Source: Muribaculaceae bacterium (lineage in GTDB: Bacteria; Bacteroidota; Bacteroidia; Bacteroidales; Muribaculaceae). From it: a stretch of 64,000 bases of DNA. The DNA lies in the NCBI GenBank assembly GCA_022510405.1, contig JAFLTP010000012.1:29928-93927 (forward strand), given 5' to 3'. Below are positions 34,866 through 42,877 of this stretch, piece after piece. Positions within the stretch are counted from its first letter, which is position 1. Every line of letters starts with the position of its first letter. Under the pieces are notes generated by a model. That model saw only the letters and a list, made by a program, of their open reading frames with translations, was not told the origin of the DNA and did no database searches. The position numbers and the translations under genes were made by a program.

Positions 34866-35411
34866 ATGAAAATTAAAAAATGGGAAACAATCGAGAGCCA
34901 ATATTTGATTGAAAGGCCATGGTTGACAGCTCGTAAAGATATAGTGAAGCTCCCAAATGGTAATATTAATCCGGAATTCTATATCTTGGAGTATCCGGAT
35001 TGGGTCAATGTTTTGGCTATAACCAAAGATGGTAAATTCCTTATGATAGAACAATACCGTCATGGACTTCAAGATGTTTTCGTTGAACTTGTGGCCGGGG
35101 TTATAGAAAAAGGTGAAGAACCTCTTAATGCAGCAAAAAGAGAACTATTAGAAGAAACCGGATATGGAAATGGAAATTGGGAACTATTAACCGTTATCTC
35201 ACAAAATCCGTCCACTACTACTAACCTCACATACTGTTTTATTGCCAAGGATGTTGAAAAAGTGAGTTCTCAAAATTTAGACGCAACGGAAGACATTACA
35301 CCATGCCTTTTGACTGAGAAAGAGGTTTTGGATCTATTGATGACAGATAAAATGAAGCAGTCGCTAATGGCTGCTCCCTTGTGGAAATATTTTTATTTGA
35401 ATAAAAAGTAA
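34866..35411 (+). CDS. NUDIX hydrolase (ADP-sugar pyrophosphatase-like)
   Basis: Cytosolic, 181 residues. The Nudix box is complete: GVIEKGEEPLNAAKRELLEE followed by TGY (about residues 78-100), and the upstream MIEQYRHGLQDVFVELVAG is typical of ADP-ribose/ADP-sugar pyrophosphatases. Six nt after the APC gene, so likely co-transcribed. Probably housecleaning of nucleotide sugars; the exact substrate cannot be read. Confidence 0.85.
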   Translation: MKIKKWETIESQYLIERPWLTARKDIVKLPNGNINPEFYILEYPDWVNVLAITKDGKFLMIEQYRHGLQDVFVELVAGVIEKGEEPLNAAKRELLEETGYGNGNWELLTVISQNPSTTTNLTYCFIAKDVEKVSSQNLDATEDITPCLLTEKEVLDLLMTDKMKQSLMAAPLWKYFYLNKK

Positions 35412-35471
35412 AATATCTAAGAGACCTTAAATTATTACTGAAAAATTGGTTATAAAATTATTTATTTTAGT

Positions 35472-35479
35472 TATATTTG
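35472..35479 (+). promoter_or_regulatory. Candidate -7 box for cbiMQO
   Basis: TATATTTG matches TAnnTTTG; a TTG at 35446-35448 is 23 nt upstream, slightly far for a -33 element. The cbiM ATG is only 18 nt after the box, leaving a very short leader without room for a cobalamin riboswitch. Confidence 0.5.
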
Positions 35480-35497
35480 CATAAATATAACTATGAT

Positions 35498-36439
35498 ATG
35501 CACGTATCCGACGCATTAATTTCTCCTCCGGTTGCAATTGTAGGGGGTCTGATTTCCATCTCACTTATTGCATTAGCATCCAAGAAAGCAAAACAGGATT
35601 CCTCTCAACAAATAATTCCATTGATGGGAGTGATGGGTGCTTTTGTATTTGCTGCTCAGATGATTAACTTCTCCATACCGGGAACCGGTTCAAGTGGTCA
35701 CCTGATAGGTGGTATTTTTTTATCTGCCATTTTGGGACCTTGGTGTGCTTTTATCACTCTGTGTTCTATACTTATAGTGCAATGTTTGATATTCGCTGAC
35801 GGTGGATTGTTGGCTTTAGGTTGCAATATTTTCAATATGGCTGCCACGTCTTGTCTTATTGCATATCCTTTGATTTACAAACCGATTGTTAATAATTCAC
35901 TTAACCCCTTCAAACTTACTTTAGGAGCAATTGTGTCTTCTATTATTGCATTGGAAATAGGTGCCTTTGCAGTTACCTTGGAAACTGAGGCATCCGGCAT
36001 AACTGCCTTACCCTTTTCTACATTTATAAAGTTTATGATTCCAATCCATTTAGTGATAGGTCTCATTGAAGGATTGGTGACGGCTTCTTTAATTCTTTTT
36101 ATATCAAAAAGAAGTCCATCGATTCTGTTTAATAAAAACATCAATGCTGGTACTAAAGCAAGGCCTTATAAAGGTATAATAACAGTTTTCGGCATAATAA
36201 CTTTGGTATTGGCCGCAGGATTCACAGTTTTAGCGTCTGAAAATCCGGATGGATTGGAATGGTCGATAGCAAAAGTTGCCGGATTGACAGAATTTGTGTC
36301 AGAAGCCCCTTCAACAGCTATAATGCCCGAATATGATTCCAATTATGCCGGTATCTTGGGTGCTGTCATTGTAATGATGTTGCTGTGGGGAATCTCCGGA
36401 ATCCTTTTTTCAAGGCTAAAGCATTCGAAATCTGAATGA
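35498..36439 (+). CDS. cbiM: ECF transporter substrate-binding component CbiM (with PDGLE domain)
   Basis: Membrane S-component for Co2+ or Ni2+ uptake. I start at ATG 35498 (313 residues): this gives the N-terminus MHVSDALISPP, and a free N-terminal Met-His is the metal-binding feature of CbiM/NikM. A TTG 21 nt upstream lies inside the promoter. Several membrane segments follow (SSGHLIGGIFLSAILGPWCA, ALGCNIFNMAATSCL). The C-terminal part contains SENPDGLEWSIAKVAG, the PDGLE domain that replaces a separate CbiN/NikN. It overlaps cbiQ by ATGA. Confidence 0.9.
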   Translation: MHVSDALISPPVAIVGGLISISLIALASKKAKQDSSQQIIPLMGVMGAFVFAAQMINFSIPGTGSSGHLIGGIFLSAILGPWCAFITLCSILIVQCLIFADGGLLALGCNIFNMAATSCLIAYPLIYKPIVNNSLNPFKLTLGAIVSSIIALEIGAFAVTLETEASGITALPFSTFIKFMIPIHLVIGLIEGLVTASLILFISKRSPSILFNKNINAGTKARPYKGIITVFGIITLVLAAGFTVLASENPDGLEWSIAKVAGLTEFVSEAPSTAIMPEYDSNYAGILGAVIVMMLLWGISGILFSRLKHSKSE

Positions 36440-37230
36440 AACTCCAAAAAGCTCTTCTGACTTTACATTCAAATCAAACGTCAACAAAAAATGATGCTTT
36501 GATTTCAAAATTAGACAGCAGGATACTGATTCTTACAACTGTAATATATCTTGTTTTCGTTCTGTCCCTGCCATTAGTCAGTTTAGCTCAAATAATTTGG
36601 TTTGCCGTTTATCCAATAATAATGGCTCCTTTAACTGGTACCAATTATTCCAACATTTTTATCAAGTCTTTGTGGGTTTTACCCCTTATATTATTGATTG
36701 GGATTTTTAATCCTATTTTGGATCACACAGAAGCCTTTAAAATAAGTGGTGTCACTGTTTCTTACGGATGGTTAACATTTTCATCTATCATTGTCAGGGG
36801 TTTATTATGTATGCAGGCCCTGATTATTCTGATAAATTATGATGGATTTTTAAAAATATGTGAATCATTAAGGTCATTTGGTCTACCCAAAATACTGACA
36901 GTTCAACTTCTTATGCTTTATAGGTATCTTGGAGTTTTATTGGAGGAGGCGCAAAGAATGCATATTTCAATAATTTCTCGAGGTTACGGCAAATCATCTT
37001 TCCCACTTAAAATGTGGACACAATTCATCGGTTCCCTTTTTATCAATACCGTTGAAAGATCCAAAAGGATTCATATGGCTATGTCTGCTCGTTGTTTTGA
37101 TGGTGAAATTCAATTGGGAGAAACAAAAAGATGGAATCTAAAAGATATTTATTTTCTCATTGTTTGGTCCTCTATTTTTATATTGCTTAGGTTTTATAAT
37201 TTATCGGATTTCCTTTTTTCTACTTTTTAA
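36436..37230 (+). CDS. cbiQ: ECF transporter transmembrane component CbiQ
   Basis: Transmembrane coupling (T) subunit of the metal ECF transporter, 264 residues with five or so hydrophobic segments. The cytoplasmic coupling motifs are visible: ISRGYG (about 182) and SARCFDG (about 216), the latter with Cys in place of the usual Gly in ARG. The start ATG overlaps the cbiM stop (ATGA). Followed by cbiO after 1 nt. Confidence 0.88.
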   Translation: MKLQKALLTLHSNQTSTKNDALISKLDSRILILTTVIYLVFVLSLPLVSLAQIIWFAVYPIIMAPLTGTNYSNIFIKSLWVLPLILLIGIFNPILDHTEAFKISGVTVSYGWLTFSSIIVRGLLCMQALIILINYDGFLKICESLRSFGLPKILTVQLLMLYRYLGVLLEEAQRMHISIISRGYGKSSFPLKMWTQFIGSLFINTVERSKRIHMAMSARCFDGEIQLGETKRWNLKDIYFLIVWSSIFILLRFYNLSDFLFSTF

Positions 37231-37231
37231 G

Positions 37232-37915
37232 ATGCTACTTTCCTTTGAAAATGTTTCTTTCTCCTATCCGGGCTCCGCAGAGGTATTGAAGGATATCTCT
37301 TTTTCAATTGACAGAGGAGAAAAAGTAGCATTATTAGGTCTTAATGGGGCAGGAAAGTCTACCTTGATGCTTCATACCAACGGCCTTTTGATTCCTTCAA
37401 AAGGGAATGTTTGGGTAAAGGGAATGAATACAAAATCGAAATCTGTTAATGAAATAAGAAAAACAGTTGGCATTGTTTTTCAAGAAGCCGATGATCAATT
37501 ATTCATGCCAACAGTTTATGATGACGTTGCCTTTGGTCCAAGAAATATGAAACTTTCACAAGAAGAAGTGGAAAGAAGAGTTCATAGAGCACTTGAACTT
37601 ACAAACACAGAAGATTTGGCGCAGCGATCTCCTTTTGAACTATCAGGAGGTCAAAAAAAATCCGTCTCTATTGCCACTGTATTATCAATGAACCCTGAAT
37701 TGATTGTATTTGATGAGCCTACCTCAAGCCTGGATTATATAGCCGTAAAAAATTTTATAGATATCATCAAATCTTTGCCACAATCCATATTACTTTCTAC
37801 ACATGATTTAGAATTGGCTAAACAATTATGCCACAGGGCCATCATTTTAGAGGAAGGAAAAATTATAAAAGACACCACTGAAATAAAAGAATTGATAAAT
37901 TTTTTCAATATATAA
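37232..37915 (+). CDS. cbiO: ECF transporter ATPase CbiO
   Basis: ATP-binding subunit, 227 residues from ATG 37232; an upstream in-frame extension overlaps cbiQ and is not needed. Walker A GLNGAGKST, Q-loop VFQEADDQLF, signature LSGGQKKS, Walker B LIVFDEPTSSLD and switch His STHDLE are all present. A single short ATPase per operon implies a homodimer in the complex with CbiMQ. Whether Co or Ni is the main substrate cannot be read from the sequence. Confidence 0.92.
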   Translation: MLLSFENVSFSYPGSAEVLKDISFSIDRGEKVALLGLNGAGKSTLMLHTNGLLIPSKGNVWVKGMNTKSKSVNEIRKTVGIVFQEADDQLFMPTVYDDVAFGPRNMKLSQEEVERRVHRALELTNTEDLAQRSPFELSGGQKKSVSIATVLSMNPELIVFDEPTSSLDYIAVKNFIDIIKSLPQSILLSTHDLELAKQLCHRAIILEEGKIIKDTTEIKELINFFNI

Positions 37916-37947
37916 GGGTAATTTTCTTTATTTTATTTAGGAATTTG

Positions 37948-37978
37948 TTGATTTATTTGGCAAAATGTTTTAATTTTG
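37948..37978 (+). promoter_or_regulatory. Bacteroidetes-type promoter for the secreted protein gene
   Basis: TTG (37948-37950), 20-nt spacer, TAATTTTG (37971-37978) matches the -33/-7 pattern. The start codon is at 38066, giving a leader of about 80 nt. Confidence 0.65.
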
Positions 37979-38065
37979 TCAGCATTAATTGTTATTAAAC
38001 AATCTTTTATAACAATATCGGCTATCAAAACACTACAATACAAATTTCTAACTAAAATTAATTTT

Positions 38066-39706
38066 ATGGCAAAACGTTTTACTATTTTTACTTTGGGAGC
38101 GTTGTTGGCAGGAGTTGCTTTAGCCGGCGTTCCAATTTCTCCCGTGCAGAAATCCATTAAGTCTCACAAAATGGAGACTCGACAAAAATTCGAAAAAAGG
38201 ATTTCCCAACATGTAGCATCTCCCTCAACAAGGGCATCCTATGATGACCTGGAAGTTATCTTTGATGCAGAAGGAACACCTGTGTATTACAATTTAGATG
38301 TTGTCGGTGGTATGTATGGTGAGCCGTTTGAATATGAAGGCTCTGTAGCTACTATAGTTTATGGTGAAGACGATGACGTTTACTTCTATGACCTTATTGC
38401 AGATGCAGGTTTTGGCACATTTGCAAAAGGTGTAAAATCAGAAGGTAAAATCACTGTCGAGCTTCCTCAAATGGCATATTACTATGAAAACTATGGATAT
38501 GGATTCCTAATGACACTTCTTGAAGTGGATGCTAATGGAGATGCTACAATGGTAGAAGGCAATGCTGAATTCGTGGTTTATGACGACGGAGACATTGTTA
38601 TGGATCTTCCTCAAGATGGCGATTATGCTTTAGGTTTAGTATTCACCGATGATCTCTCTGACGCCGGATTATATTACACATCTATGGTATACTCTCCCCT
38701 TGATGAAGAAGTAGCAGTTATACCGGAAGGTGTGGAAACTGAAATTTACTACTTCAATGATGGTATTTATGGTCATCCCGTACAAGTAGCCTTTGATAAT
38801 GAGTATCTCTATATGCAAGGCCTTGAATATCTCCTTCCTCCATTCTCTGTAGTAAAGGCTGACCTTAACGGTAATCAAGCGATAATTCATCAGAATGAAT
38901 TCGTTGGTGTTTATTATTCATATCTGAATTACACGAAGGCTGTGGAATTAACTTCTGCCGGTTACCAACTCCTTGATGAATCAGCGGTAATAACTTTGGA
39001 TATCGACTCCGCTAATAAAGTGATCACTTACGCTGAGGGTTCTCCGCTATTATGCATCAATGCGGATATGGAAGTACTCTTTGAATTGTCCATATATGAT
39101 GAATTTGATCTAAAAGTTCAAAATAGTTTCGCTGGAGTACCTTTGAATCCTTTTGCTCTGGATTATACAGATGATTATTTGGATTACTCTGGGTATTATT
39201 CTTTCTTGTTCACAATTCCGAACGTTTCAACAGATGGTAATGTTCTTAGCAGCGAAGATCTTTTTTATAGAGTATTTATCGACGGCGACTTGTATGAGTT
39301 TGAGGAAGAATATGATGATGATTTAGGTTATAATATCTACGACGGTTTCGGACAAGGTAGTGAAGTGCCGTTTATATTTGACAATGGCAACGATTTTTAT
39401 TCATGGTCAGGAGCAGACCGTGAAGTTGGAATTTATATTGATGGTATTTCAACTATTGGCATTCAATCCGTTTACAAATATAACGGTAAAGTCACTGAAA
39501 GTGATATAGTTACACTGAATTTGGAAACAGGAGAAGAAACTGTAACTCCGGCGGCTGTGGATCAATTATTCAATTCTGAGAATATCAATGTTAAATATTA
39601 CGATCTCTCCGGACGTCAGATTTCACATCCTGAAAAAGGTTTATACATCATGCGTGGCATCAACTCCAAGGGAGAAGTGTCAGCAAAGAAAGTTATGGTA
39701 AGATAA
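38066..39706 (+). CDS. Secreted acidic protein of unknown function with T9SS-like tail
   Basis: 546 residues from ATG 38066, which places the signal peptide (MAKRFTIFTLGALLAGVALA) first; a longer upstream frame overlaps the promoter. The mature protein is rich in Asp, Glu and Tyr, beta-prone, and shows no domain that I recognise. The C-terminus INVKYYDLSGRQISHPEKG, then YIMRGINSKGEVSAKKVMVR, is a sorting-domain-like tail. It has its own promoter and a strong terminator after it. Surface or extracellular location is inferred. Confidence 0.75.
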   Translation: MAKRFTIFTLGALLAGVALAGVPISPVQKSIKSHKMETRQKFEKRISQHVASPSTRASYDDLEVIFDAEGTPVYYNLDVVGGMYGEPFEYEGSVATIVYGEDDDVYFYDLIADAGFGTFAKGVKSEGKITVELPQMAYYYENYGYGFLMTLLEVDANGDATMVEGNAEFVVYDDGDIVMDLPQDGDYALGLVFTDDLSDAGLYYTSMVYSPLDEEVAVIPEGVETEIYYFNDGIYGHPVQVAFDNEYLYMQGLEYLLPPFSVVKADLNGNQAIIHQNEFVGVYYSYLNYTKAVELTSAGYQLLDESAVITLDIDSANKVITYAEGSPLLCINADMEVLFELSIYDEFDLKVQNSFAGVPLNPFALDYTDDYLDYSGYYSFLFTIPNVSTDGNVLSSEDLFYRVFIDGDLYEFEEEYDDDLGYNIYDGFGQGSEVPFIFDNGNDFYSWSGADREVGIYIDGISTIGIQSVYKYNGKVTESDIVTLNLETGEETVTPAAVDQLFNSENINVKYYDLSGRQISHPEKGLYIMRGINSKGEVSAKKVMVR

Positions 39707-39725
39707 AATAATTAGAATTTTCAAC

Positions 39726-39770
39726 ACCGGCAGATGTCGCAAGGCAGCGGCATCGCCGGTTTTACTTATT
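39726..39770 (+). terminator. Intrinsic terminator after the secreted protein gene
   Basis: ACCGGC (39726-39731) pairs with GCCGGT (39755-39760), extended by GATG/CATC, and is followed by TTTTACTTATTTT. It ends just before the next gene's start. Confidence 0.8.
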
Positions 39771-39777
39771 TTCAATT

Positions 39778-41607
39778 ATGATAAAAAAATTACTGTCAAT
39801 AATTTGTATCACCGGTTGTGCTACCGCAGGATTTGCAGAAGTTCAAAATTTGGATTTTACTTATGCAGAGGGTGAATTCGGATTATATGGCAAAGGTAAG
39901 AAGGAGACCATTGATGTTGCAATGTGCATAAATAATCCTTCTTTTGCCGGAATGAAACTCACAAGTCTGAAGGCTTATATCAGCACTCTCGACGGGATCA
40001 CCGATCCTTCTCTTTGGTTATCGAGCGAATTGACTTTGGAAAACAAAATCAACGTTCCTAATATAGGTAGTTTCCCTGCTATTACTTCTTTAGTAAAGGT
40101 GGAAGGTACTGAATATGGACTTCTTGAAGTTGTACTCCCCGAACCTTACGTTTTCACAGAAGATCCGGTATATATAGGTTATTCTATCACAGTGGAATCT
40201 ACAACAACTCCACAACAGAAAAAGCCAATTGTATATAGTACAGGTGAAAATGACAATGGTATGTTTGTCCACATGTCAAAGTCTGTGCTTAAATGGACAG
40301 ATTATACTTCTAATGTGGGAGGAGTAGCTTATATAGTAGCTTCTATTGAAGGCGAGTTTAATCAATATTCAGTTAATCTTATTGACTATAAACCCATTTA
40401 CGCTTCAGAAGACGAAGAATTTGATGTGGAACTTTCAGTTTCCAATAATGGTCTGAATCCCGTAGAAGTTCTCTCCTATACTTATTCAGTGGATGGAAGT
40501 GTTCAACAGGCAGAGGGTTCTGTATTATTGCCGGCAGCGTTGCCACCAAGCCTTTCTGCCACATATCCTGTCACTCTCACATTCCCGGGTATTTCCGGTA
40601 TAGGTCCTCACCAACTTGAAATCACAGCTGTAGAAGCGAACGGACAAACTAACATGGCGTCTAAGCCATCAATAGATTGTGTTGTTAATATTATTCCTTT
40701 CGTTCCGGTTCATCGTCCATTGGTAGAGGAATATACAGGTCTTTGGTGTGGTTGGTGCCCTCGTGGTTTCATCGCAATGGAAATGATAAGTGAAGATTTT
40801 GGAGATAATCAAGTCTCAATTTGCTATCATAATGGCGATGATATGGCTGTTACTAATAGTTATCCGGTAAATGTTAGCGGATTTCCGTCAGCCACAATCG
40901 ATAGAATCTCCATCATAGATCCATATTATGGGTCAACTTCATCCACAGAATTTGGTATTTCTATAGATGTGGAAAATGCAATGGCTACGCTTGCGATTGC
41001 TGAAATTGAGGTGAATGCTTCCTTGAATGAAGAAAGTGTAGATGTGATATCCAACACTTCATTCATTTCAGACATGAATGATGCCAATTATGAAGTTGGT
41101 TATGTGCTTGTTGCAAATGGAATTACAAGTGAATATTGGGCGCAATCTAACTATTTTGCCGGAGAATCAGGTTATGAAGGAACTCCACTTGAAGTATTGA
41201 CAACTTGGCCTGCGAAAGTTTATGGTCTTGTCTTCAACGATGTTGCAATAGATGTATCTGCTATGAGGGGTATTTCAGGAAGTCTTCCTTCTACCATTTC
41301 CGGAGGTACTTTATATTCCAATACTTATTCATTTAATATCGAAGACAATGAATTGGTACCAAGCCCGGATAGTCTTGTTGTTGCTGCCTTTATTGTAGAC
41401 AAGTCAACAGGAAGAATTATCAACTCCAACAAGTGCGCTGTATCTAAGTCGTCAGCTGTCGAAAATTTGGGTTATAGCAAAGCCGAAACAACAGAATTCT
41501 TTGATCTCTCTGGAAGAAGGGTTATAAATCCTTCTTCAGGAATATTTATAAAGAGAATAAAAATGGAAGATGGTTCAATTAAAACTTCTAAAGTAATACT
41601 CCATTAA
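39778..41607 (+). CDS. Omp28-like secreted protein with thioredoxin-type CGWC motif
   Basis: 609 residues, signal peptide MIKKLLSIICITGCATAGFA. An N-terminal beta-rich half contains an Ig-like region (about 200-300). The Omp28-like/thioredoxin-like part begins at RPLVEEYTGLWCGWCPRG (CxxC about 323-326), followed by CYHNGDDMAV and a cis-Pro-like GFPSATIDR. The C-terminus (EFFDLSGRRVINPSSG ... KVILH) is a sorting-domain-like tail. It may act as a secreted thiol-disulfide or lipoprotein-associated protein. A terminator separates it from the preceding gene, so its promoter is unclear. Confidence 0.8.
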   Translation: MIKKLLSIICITGCATAGFAEVQNLDFTYAEGEFGLYGKGKKETIDVAMCINNPSFAGMKLTSLKAYISTLDGITDPSLWLSSELTLENKINVPNIGSFPAITSLVKVEGTEYGLLEVVLPEPYVFTEDPVYIGYSITVESTTTPQQKKPIVYSTGENDNGMFVHMSKSVLKWTDYTSNVGGVAYIVASIEGEFNQYSVNLIDYKPIYASEDEEFDVELSVSNNGLNPVEVLSYTYSVDGSVQQAEGSVLLPAALPPSLSATYPVTLTFPGISGIGPHQLEITAVEANGQTNMASKPSIDCVVNIIPFVPVHRPLVEEYTGLWCGWCPRGFIAMEMISEDFGDNQVSICYHNGDDMAVTNSYPVNVSGFPSATIDRISIIDPYYGSTSSTEFGISIDVENAMATLAIAEIEVNASLNEESVDVISNTSFISDMNDANYEVGYVLVANGITSEYWAQSNYFAGESGYEGTPLEVLTTWPAKVYGLVFNDVAIDVSAMRGISGSLPSTISGGTLYSNTYSFNIEDNELVPSPDSLVVAAFIVDKSTGRIINSNKCAVSKSSAVENLGYSKAETTEFFDLSGRRVINPSSGIFIKRIKMEDGSIKTSKVILH

Positions 41608-41621
41608 ATATTCATTCAGAT

Positions 41622-41664
41622 TTGAAAAAAGAGATATGAATTTTCCCGTTCATATCTCTTTTCT
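41622..41664. terminator. Bidirectional terminator
   Basis: AAAAAAGAGATATGAA and TTCATATCTCTTTTCT form a stem of about 14 bp around a loop of roughly 8 nt; T-runs occur on both strands. It serves the convergent Omp28-like gene (plus) and the alcohol dehydrogenase gene (minus). Confidence 0.85.
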
Positions 41665-41670
41665 CTTTTA

Positions 41671-42849
41671 TTAATTTCCTTTCAAAGCTTTTATATAAAT
41701 TTCTCTCGAAACTTGAGACGTTATTGGATAATAAGCCCCGAAAACCTCCCCTTTATTTTGATGAACTTTTTTAACCAAAAGATCTATATCAGGATTTTCG
41801 ATACCTAATTCTTTGAAAGTGGTCGGCATTCCGATTGACTTGAAAAATCTCTCCAATTTATCTATTCCCTCTTCTCCTATTTCAATTTCATCTTCTCCGT
41901 GAACATCCAGCACATGATTTGCAAACATCACTATCCTTTCCGGTTTATGTTTCAGCATAAATCTCATATAGGCCAAAAGGATTACAGCCAAACCTGCCCC
42001 GTGGGCCACGTCATAAAGGGCTGAAATCTCATGTTCCAATCCATGGCTTGCCCAATCCTCAATTTTCCCACAGCCACAAATACCGTTATGTGCAAGAGTA
42101 CCGGCCCACATAATATTTGCCCTTGCATCATAATTGTCGGGATGTTTTAAAACCAATGGCGCTTCCTTTATAATTGCCTTTAATAATCCCTCACTTATGC
42201 CATCTGAAACCTCTGTTCCTTTAGAAGGAGTGAAATATCTTTCCAAAATGTGTGCCATCATGTCCACTATCCCACAAGCAGTTTGATATGGAGGCAAAGA
42301 ATAAGTCAACTCCGGGTTCATGATTGCAAACAATGGCCGAAGCACATACTCAGTTCTGATGGAAACTTTTACAAGGCCTTCTTCCTTTGTAATTACTGAA
42401 TTTCCAGATCCCTCACTTCCTGCAGCAGGAATTGTAAGAACCACTCCTATAGGTAGAGCTCTTTGTGGTACAGCTTTCCCGCAATAAAAATCCCAAAAAT
42501 CCCCATCGTACATAACACCTGTAGCTATGGCTTTTGCAGTGTCAATAACAGACCCTCCTCCTACTGCAAGTATTCCCGTGATACCTTCTGCCTTACACAA
42601 ATCTATTCCCAATCTAACAGGACCATCTGCAGGATTGGGTTTTATACCTCCGAATTCAAAGAATTTTATGCCATATTCTTTTAAGGAATTCTCCACTTGA
42701 TCCAGCAATCCGGATTTCTTTGCTGACCCTTGTCCATAAACGAGCAAAACTTTAGAGCCTAAAAGTTCCGAAGACAATTTTCCTACATTGTGCTGTGCCG
42801 ACCTTCCGAAAATATATCGGGTAGGTGTATAATATCTAAAATCTTCCAT
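41671..42849 (-). CDS. Iron-containing alcohol dehydrogenase
   Basis: Cytosolic group III NAD(P)H-dependent dehydrogenase, 392 residues, BdhA/YqhD-like. The dinucleotide motif GGGSVIDTAKAIA (about 97-109) and metal-ligand region (D in GIVDMMAHILERYF, H in DWASHGLEHEIS and YDVAHGAGLAV) are visible. It is probably involved in aldehyde or butanol-type fermentation. It lies 28 nt downstream of the kinase gene and is likely the last gene of the GH2-kinase unit; no specific functional link is evident. Confidence 0.88.
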   Translation of the reverse strand: MEDFRYYTPTRYIFGRSAQHNVGKLSSELLGSKVLLVYGQGSAKKSGLLDQVENSLKEYGIKFFEFGGIKPNPADGPVRLGIDLCKAEGITGILAVGGGSVIDTAKAIATGVMYDGDFWDFYCGKAVPQRALPIGVVLTIPAAGSEGSGNSVITKEEGLVKVSIRTEYVLRPLFAIMNPELTYSLPPYQTACGIVDMMAHILERYFTPSKGTEVSDGISEGLLKAIIKEAPLVLKHPDNYDARANIMWAGTLAHNGICGCGKIEDWASHGLEHEISALYDVAHGAGLAVILLAYMRFMLKHKPERIVMFANHVLDVHGEDEIEIGEEGIDKLERFFKSIGMPTTFKELGIENPDIDLLVKKVHQNKGEVFGAYYPITSQVSREIYIKALKGN

Positions 42850-42877
42850 ATATGTATTGTTTAAAATTACAAATGAT

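Noticed and set aside
35477..35497. TTG start seven codons upstream in cbiM
   Set aside because: It lies in the -7 promoter box and would hide the required N-terminal Met-His.
35200..35497. Cobalamin riboswitch before cbiM
   Set aside because: Most of this stretch is the NUDIX coding region and I see no B12-box-like sequence in the short gap.
37160..37231. Upstream extension of cbiO
   Set aside because: It overlaps cbiQ in another frame and adds residues not found in ABC ATPases; ATG 37232 is 1 nt after cbiQ.
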